From Betaproteobacteria bacterium (GTDB taxonomy: Bacteria; Pseudomonadota; Gammaproteobacteria; Burkholderiales; SG8-39), in the NCBI GenBank assembly GCA_012274205.1, contig JAAOZY010000253.1, positions 1 to 21,943 of the forward strand: a DNA stretch of 21,943 bases, given 5' to 3'. Numbering within the stretch: the stretch's first letter is position 1; each line of letters starts with the position of its first letter. The notes beneath the pieces were generated by a model. The model saw only the letters and a list, made by a program, of their open reading frames with translations. It searched no databases and had not been told where the DNA came from. Below are positions 21,319-21,943 of this stretch, one piece after another. A program made the position numbers and the translations under genes.

Positions 21319-21852
21319 ATGAGCCGCGCTGGAATTCCTGCCGAGCGCATCGAGCGCTCGATTCTGGTCCTGCGCGGCCACAAGGTGCTGCTCGATGCCG
21401 ATCTCGCCAATCTCTATGATGTGGAAACCAAGGTTCTGCTGCAGGCGGTGAAACGTAATCCGGATCGCTTCCCGAAGGACTTCATGTTTCAGTTGACCGA
21501 TCAGGAGTTTAGGAACTTGAGGTCACAATTTGTGACCTCAAGTTGGGGCGGCCGGCGCTATGCCCCTTACGTCTTCACCGAACAGGGCGTGGCGATGCTG
21601 TCCTCGGTCTTGAACAGTCCGCGCGCCATCGCCGTCAACATCGAGATCATGCGCGCCTTCGTGCGACTGCGCGAAATGATCGCCGGCAACAAAGAGCTCG
21701 CCAAGGGCCTGGACGAACTCGAAGCCAGGATCGACAGAAAGCTCTCCACCCACGACCAGGCCATTGCCGGCATCCTGGATGCAATCCGCGCGCTCATGGC
21801 CCCGCCCGCGCCGACAATGAAACGGCGCATCGGCTTCGTGCAGAACGACTAG
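21319..21852 (+). CDS. ORF6N-domain DNA-binding protein
   Basis: 177 residues. The N-terminal ORF6N domain (about 8-98) shows the family pattern LRGHKVLLDADLANLYDVET, RNPDRFPKDFMFQLT, then the SSWGGRRYAPYVFTEQGVAM region and MLSSVLNSPRAI. The C-terminal part (about 105-165) is a helical, partly coiled-coil stretch ending in a basic MKRRIG. ORF6N domains occur in phage antirepressor-like proteins and in chromosomal orphan genes of many bacteria, and probably bind DNA. ATG 21319 fits the family start, with only a weak AGG upstream; the frame is open from 21124. No other phage gene is in view. The coding sequence holds a perfect 31-nt palindrome at codons 66-75. Confidence 0.88.
   Translation: MSRAGIPAERIERSILVLRGHKVLLDADLANLYDVETKVLLQAVKRNPDRFPKDFMFQLTDQEFRNLRSQFVTSSWGGRRYAPYVFTEQGVAMLSSVLNSPRAIAVNIEIMRAFVRLREMIAGNKELAKGLDELEARIDRKLSTHDQAIAGILDAIRALMAPPAPTMKRRIGFVQND
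21514..21544. repeat. Perfect 31-nt palindrome inside ORF6N gene
   Basis: AACTTGAGGTCACAA (21514-21528), a single T, then its exact complement TTGTGACCTCAAGTT (21530-21544). It encodes NLRSQFVTSS (codons 66-75). Fifteen paired bases with one spacer base is far beyond chance. It could be an autoregulatory operator, an mRNA hairpin or a site recognised by a mobile element. Confidence 0.9.
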
Positions 21853-21930
21853 CTGCGCGCATGTCAGTTGCTTCGCCATGAAGGTCTGCACTTCGGCCGA
21901 AGCGGGCTCTTGCAGCGTAGGAGTCTGATG

Positions 21931-21943
21931 ATGGCTACCGACC
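21931..21943 (+). CDS. Possible start of a further gene, cut by window end
   Basis: ATGGCTACCGAC begins 7 bases after GGAG (21920-21923), a good ribosome binding arrangement; ATG 21928 directly before it is in frame too. Only MATD is visible, so the product cannot be named. The gap before it (21853-21930) contains the palindrome CTTCGGCCGAAG (21891-21902). Confidence 0.35.

Noticed and set aside
21319..21852. Calling the right edge a prophage from the ORF6N gene alone
   Set aside because: ORF6N genes are often chromosomal orphans, and no integrase, structural or lysis gene or att site is visible in the window.

Overview
The window reads as chromosomal DNA of a high-GC betaproteobacterium, probably of the Burkholderiales/Nitrosomonadales type. 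The clues are an argS - SPOR protein - dsbA neighbourhood, a class I PhaC, a LiuR-type MerR regulator and a HemG-type flavodoxin. This placement rests on gene content and protein similarity recognised by eye; no search was run. I found no rRNA, tRNA, CRISPR array, transposase or integrase.

Left part (1-4512, + strand): the 3' end of argS, an FtsN-like SPOR membrane protein, two tandem DsbA-family periplasmic thioredoxins (CPHC and CPVC), a 26-codon relic of a short-chain dehydrogenase, and a BtuF-like metal/cobalamin receptor domain without a visible signal peptide. Two copies of a short GC-rich palindromic repeat lie between argS and dsbA.

Middle (4540-11659, - strand): a complete branched-chain amino-acid-type ABC importer, transcribed livK-livH-livM-livG-livF, with livH to livF overlapping or nearly touching. 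A good sigma70-like promoter lies about 280 bp before livK. A class I PHA synthase (phaC) lies behind it on the same strand.

Catabolic operon (11915-16004, + strand): a LiuR-like MerR regulator, then a promoter carrying a perfect CGTTTACGTAAACG palindrome, then isovaleryl-CoA dehydrogenase, a thiolase and a second acyl-CoA dehydrogenase. Together with the importer and PhaC this suggests uptake of branched-chain or related acyl substrates, their degradation to acetyl-CoA, and storage of excess carbon as polyhydroxyalkanoate. The carboxylase, hydratase and lyase needed to finish leucine degradation are not in the window.

Right part (16005-21943): a rearranged junction holds a third palindromic repeat copy, a duplicated acyl-CoA dehydrogenase tail and a zinc-ribbon methyltransferase with no usable start for its N-terminus. 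Next come a small unknown ORF (-), an HCCA-isomerase/DsbA-fold protein, a tiny two-helix membrane protein, a zinc-free MDR oxidoreductase, hemG (-), a PECR-like enoyl-CoA reductase (-), and an ORF6N-domain gene with a perfect 31-nt palindrome inside its coding region.

The most unusual signals are the 16-kb junction, the palindrome inside the ORF6N gene, the repeat family and the SDR relic. I see no convincing wholly new multi-gene system.
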